From: DATIVK01 sp035465955
GTDB taxonomy: Bacteria; Myxococcota; Myxococcia; Myxococcales; Anaeromyxobacteraceae
Length of the DNA stretch: 8,450 nt
Reading direction: 5' to 3'
NCBI GenBank assembly: GCA_035465955.1
Contig: DATIVK010000028.1
Coordinates: forward strand, 1 to 8,450
Shown piece after piece: positions 7,215 through 8,450 of the stretch. The notes under the pieces are model-generated. The model was given only the letters and a program-made list of their open reading frames with translations. It did no database searches and had not been told where the DNA came from. A program made the position numbers and the translations under genes. The stretch's first letter is position 1. Each line of letters begins with the position of its first letter.

Positions 7215-7754
7215 GCCGCGGTCACCGTGATCGACACCGTCGCCGGCGCCGAGGTCGCCGTCCCGTCGCTCGCCGTGAACGTGAAGGCGTCCGTCCCCGA
7301 CCACCCCGCCGCCGGGGCATAGGTCCAGCTCGCGGCCGACCCCGTCAACGTCCCGTGCGCCGGCTGCGCGGCGATCGCGTACGTCAGCCCGTCGCCGTCC
7401 GCGTCGGTCGCCGTCAGCGTGATCCCGACCGCCGTGTCGGCCGCCGTCGTCACCGCCTGCGCGCCAGCGACCGGCGCCGCGTTGGTCGCCGCCGCGGTCA
7501 CCGTGATCGACACCGTCGCCGGCGCCGAGGTCGCCGTCCCGTCGCTCACCGTGAACGTGAAGGCGTCCGTCCCCGACCACCCCGCCGCCGGGGCATAGGT
7601 CCAGCTCGCGGCCGACCCCGTCAAGGTCCCGTGCGCCGGCTGCGCGGCGATCGCGTACGTCAGCCCGTCGCCGTCCGCGTCGTTCGCCGTCAGCGTGATC
7701 CCGACCGCCGTGTCGGCTGACGTGCTCACCGCCTGCGCCGCGGCCACCGGCGCC
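7215..7754 (-). repeat. two near-identical 264-base tandem repeats (cadherin/Ig-like domains)
   Basis: Units at 7215-7478 and 7491-7754 start 276 bases (92 codons) apart with a 12-base linker (Ala-Thr-Asn-Ala). By hand alignment 11 of 264 bases differ (about 96% identity); 8 of these fall in the 42 bases at the protein N-terminal end of each unit. Each unit encodes an 88-residue domain with a calcium-site-like DADGDGL motif, then TYAIAAQPAHGTL, TYAPAAGWSGTDAFTF and SDGTATSAPATVSITV. The protein copies differ at 5 residues. Confidence 0.9.
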
Positions 7755-7978
7755 AGGAACGTCACGGCGCGTGCCTTCACGCGGTTGATCCCGTACGAGG
7801 GACGCGGATCGAAGGCGTCGTAGACGACGAGGAAGCTCCCCGGACCGGGCGAGGCGATCGCGACGTCCTGCTCGGGCGCCGCGTTCCCGCTCACCAGGAA
7901 GCCCCCCGCGTCGAGGGGCAGGCCGGCGGAGGTCACGCGCGCCCCGTAGATGTCGGGGACCGTGCCGTTGCGCGTGTC

Positions 7979-8450
7979 CTGCCACGCCACGAAGAAGGCC
8001 TGCCCGTCCCACGCCACCGCGGGCACGGTCTGGGTCCTCGCTGCCGGGTCGAACGTCGAAATGGGGAACGCCGGGTCGAGGACCGCTGCGTCGGCCCCCC
8101 CTCACCCGCACCCCGTAGACGTCGTCGTTGACGTTGCCGTTCCGGCGGTCCTGCCAGACCACGAGGTAGTCGGTGCCGTCCCAGGCCAGCGCGGGGTTGA
8201 GCTGGCTCCGATAGGCCTTCGAGACCGGGAACCCCGAGAGATCGACGACGACCCCATCCGAGCCCCTCACCCGTGCCCCGTAGATGTTCTCGTCGGCATC
8301 CCGGGAGTCCTGCCAGACCACGAGGGGGTGGGTCCCATCCCAGGCCACCGCCGGGCGGGTCTCCCGCGCGACGGCCGCCGAGATGGGGATCCCCGCGGCG
8401 TCGAGGACGACGCCGTCCGAGCCCCTCACGCGCGCCCCGTAGACGTCGGG
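7979..8450 (-). repeat. propeller-like repeat modules (AWDG...VVWQD...YGARV)
   Basis: Divergent tandem modules. The segment coding WQD (CTGCCAGACC or close variant on the plus strand) recurs at 8310, 8151 and 7979. The first spacing is 159 bases (53 codons). The second is 172 bases, which is not a multiple of three and so independently places one extra base between the last two modules. Each module has an AWDG turn, a VVWQD strand and a D-I/V-YGARV strand. Confidence 0.8.
8095..8101 (-). other. seven-G homopolymer at the frame break of the surface-protein gene
   Basis: The plus strand has CCCCCCC, read as G7 on the coding strand. Directly upstream (complement of 8102-8104) the downstream frame contains TGA, so the two frames can be joined only at or after this tract. 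Protein repeat matching puts the join at the tract itself, with one G too many. Confidence 0.8.

Larger units (their letters stand above)
7073..8450 (-). pseudogene. surface-anchored repeat protein with MYXO-CTERM-like tail; 5' partial, frame broken at a G7 tract
   Basis: The reading frame enters from the right edge (no start in the window) and runs as about 53-residue modules containing PAVAWDGTHPLVVWQDSRD and YGARVRGSDG, a propeller-like repeat common in myxobacterial surface proteins. At 8095-8101 a run of seven G (coding strand) throws it out of frame. With one G fewer it would continue as RGADAAVLDPAFPIS, matching the repeat, and read on to TAG at 7073-7075. After the break come another module (AWDGQAFFVAWQDTRNG), two near-identical cadherin/Ig-like (Big_9, tandem-95 type) domains at 7215-7754, a Pro-rich linker (APAPPPPPA) and a C-terminal anchor, GCSCGMGG, hydrophobic stretch and RARRRR. 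The product would be exported, and the role is probably adhesion or another surface function. The break may be a true mutation, phase variation, slippage or a sequencing error, so the pseudogene label is provisional. The stop is 12 bases from that of the convergent V4R-like gene. Confidence 0.8.

Noticed and set aside
5293..7230. Open frame of 645 codons on the plus strand in another frame of the transglycosylase and V4R-like genes
   Set aside because: It is an Arg-rich low-complexity shadow overlapping two well-supported genes and running past the stop of the second into the convergent gene.
6678..8094. Continuation of the upstream frame of the surface protein past the G7 tract
   Set aside because: After 8095 the translation becomes Arg/Gly-rich and loses the repeat pattern, which resumes in the other frame. 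It then runs antisense into the V4R-like gene.

Overview
The window is very GC-rich, densely coding DNA that looks like a chromosomal segment of a myxobacterium, with Anaeromyxobacter-like lineages the best guess. The main reasons are a C-terminal Cys-motif/hydrophobic/Arg-rich tail of the MYXO-CTERM type on a surface repeat protein, a stand-alone V4R-like sensory protein of a kind I associate with myxobacteria, strong G/C third-position bias in every gene, and GTG starts with GTGA stop/start overlaps. No tRNA, rRNA, CRISPR array, transposase or phage gene was seen, and no gene-free stretch exceeds 151 bases.

Layout. (1) Positions 3-2223, plus strand: the 3' end of an unidentified gene, then an ATP-binding protein and an FtsX/MacB-type permease, joined by two GTGA overlaps. 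This is a three-gene transport operon of the LolCDE/MacB class. (2) Positions 2227-4623, minus strand: in transcription order a tRNA-dihydrouridine synthase (DusB-like), a ZIP-family metal transporter and a small secreted barrel-like protein. Only 3 bases separate the last gene from the convergent permease. (3) Positions 4624-4774: a divergent intergenic region with a sigma70-like promoter facing right, whose spacer contains a perfect 6-bp dyad. (4) Positions 4775-7060, plus strand: an MltD-like lytic transglycosylase with two LysM domains, two back-to-back hairpins, and a V4R-like protein with a recognisable zinc-site pattern. (5) Positions 7073-8450, minus strand: the C-terminal part of a surface protein whose 5' end lies beyond the window. 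It consists of propeller-like repeats, two nearly identical 88-residue cadherin/Ig-like repeats, a Pro-rich linker and the MYXO-CTERM-like anchor. A seven-G run (8095-8101) breaks its reading frame.

How they fit together. Most of the genes concern the envelope: an ABC exporter-type complex, a metal transporter, a small outer-membrane-type protein, a peptidoglycan lytic enzyme and a surface-anchored repeat protein. dus is a tRNA-modification gene that shares a transcription unit with the transporter. I see no evidence for a wholly new multi-gene system. The most interesting points are the frame break at the G7 tract, the zinc-site match in the V4R-like protein, and the structured control regions in front of the lytic transglycosylase and the V4R-like gene.
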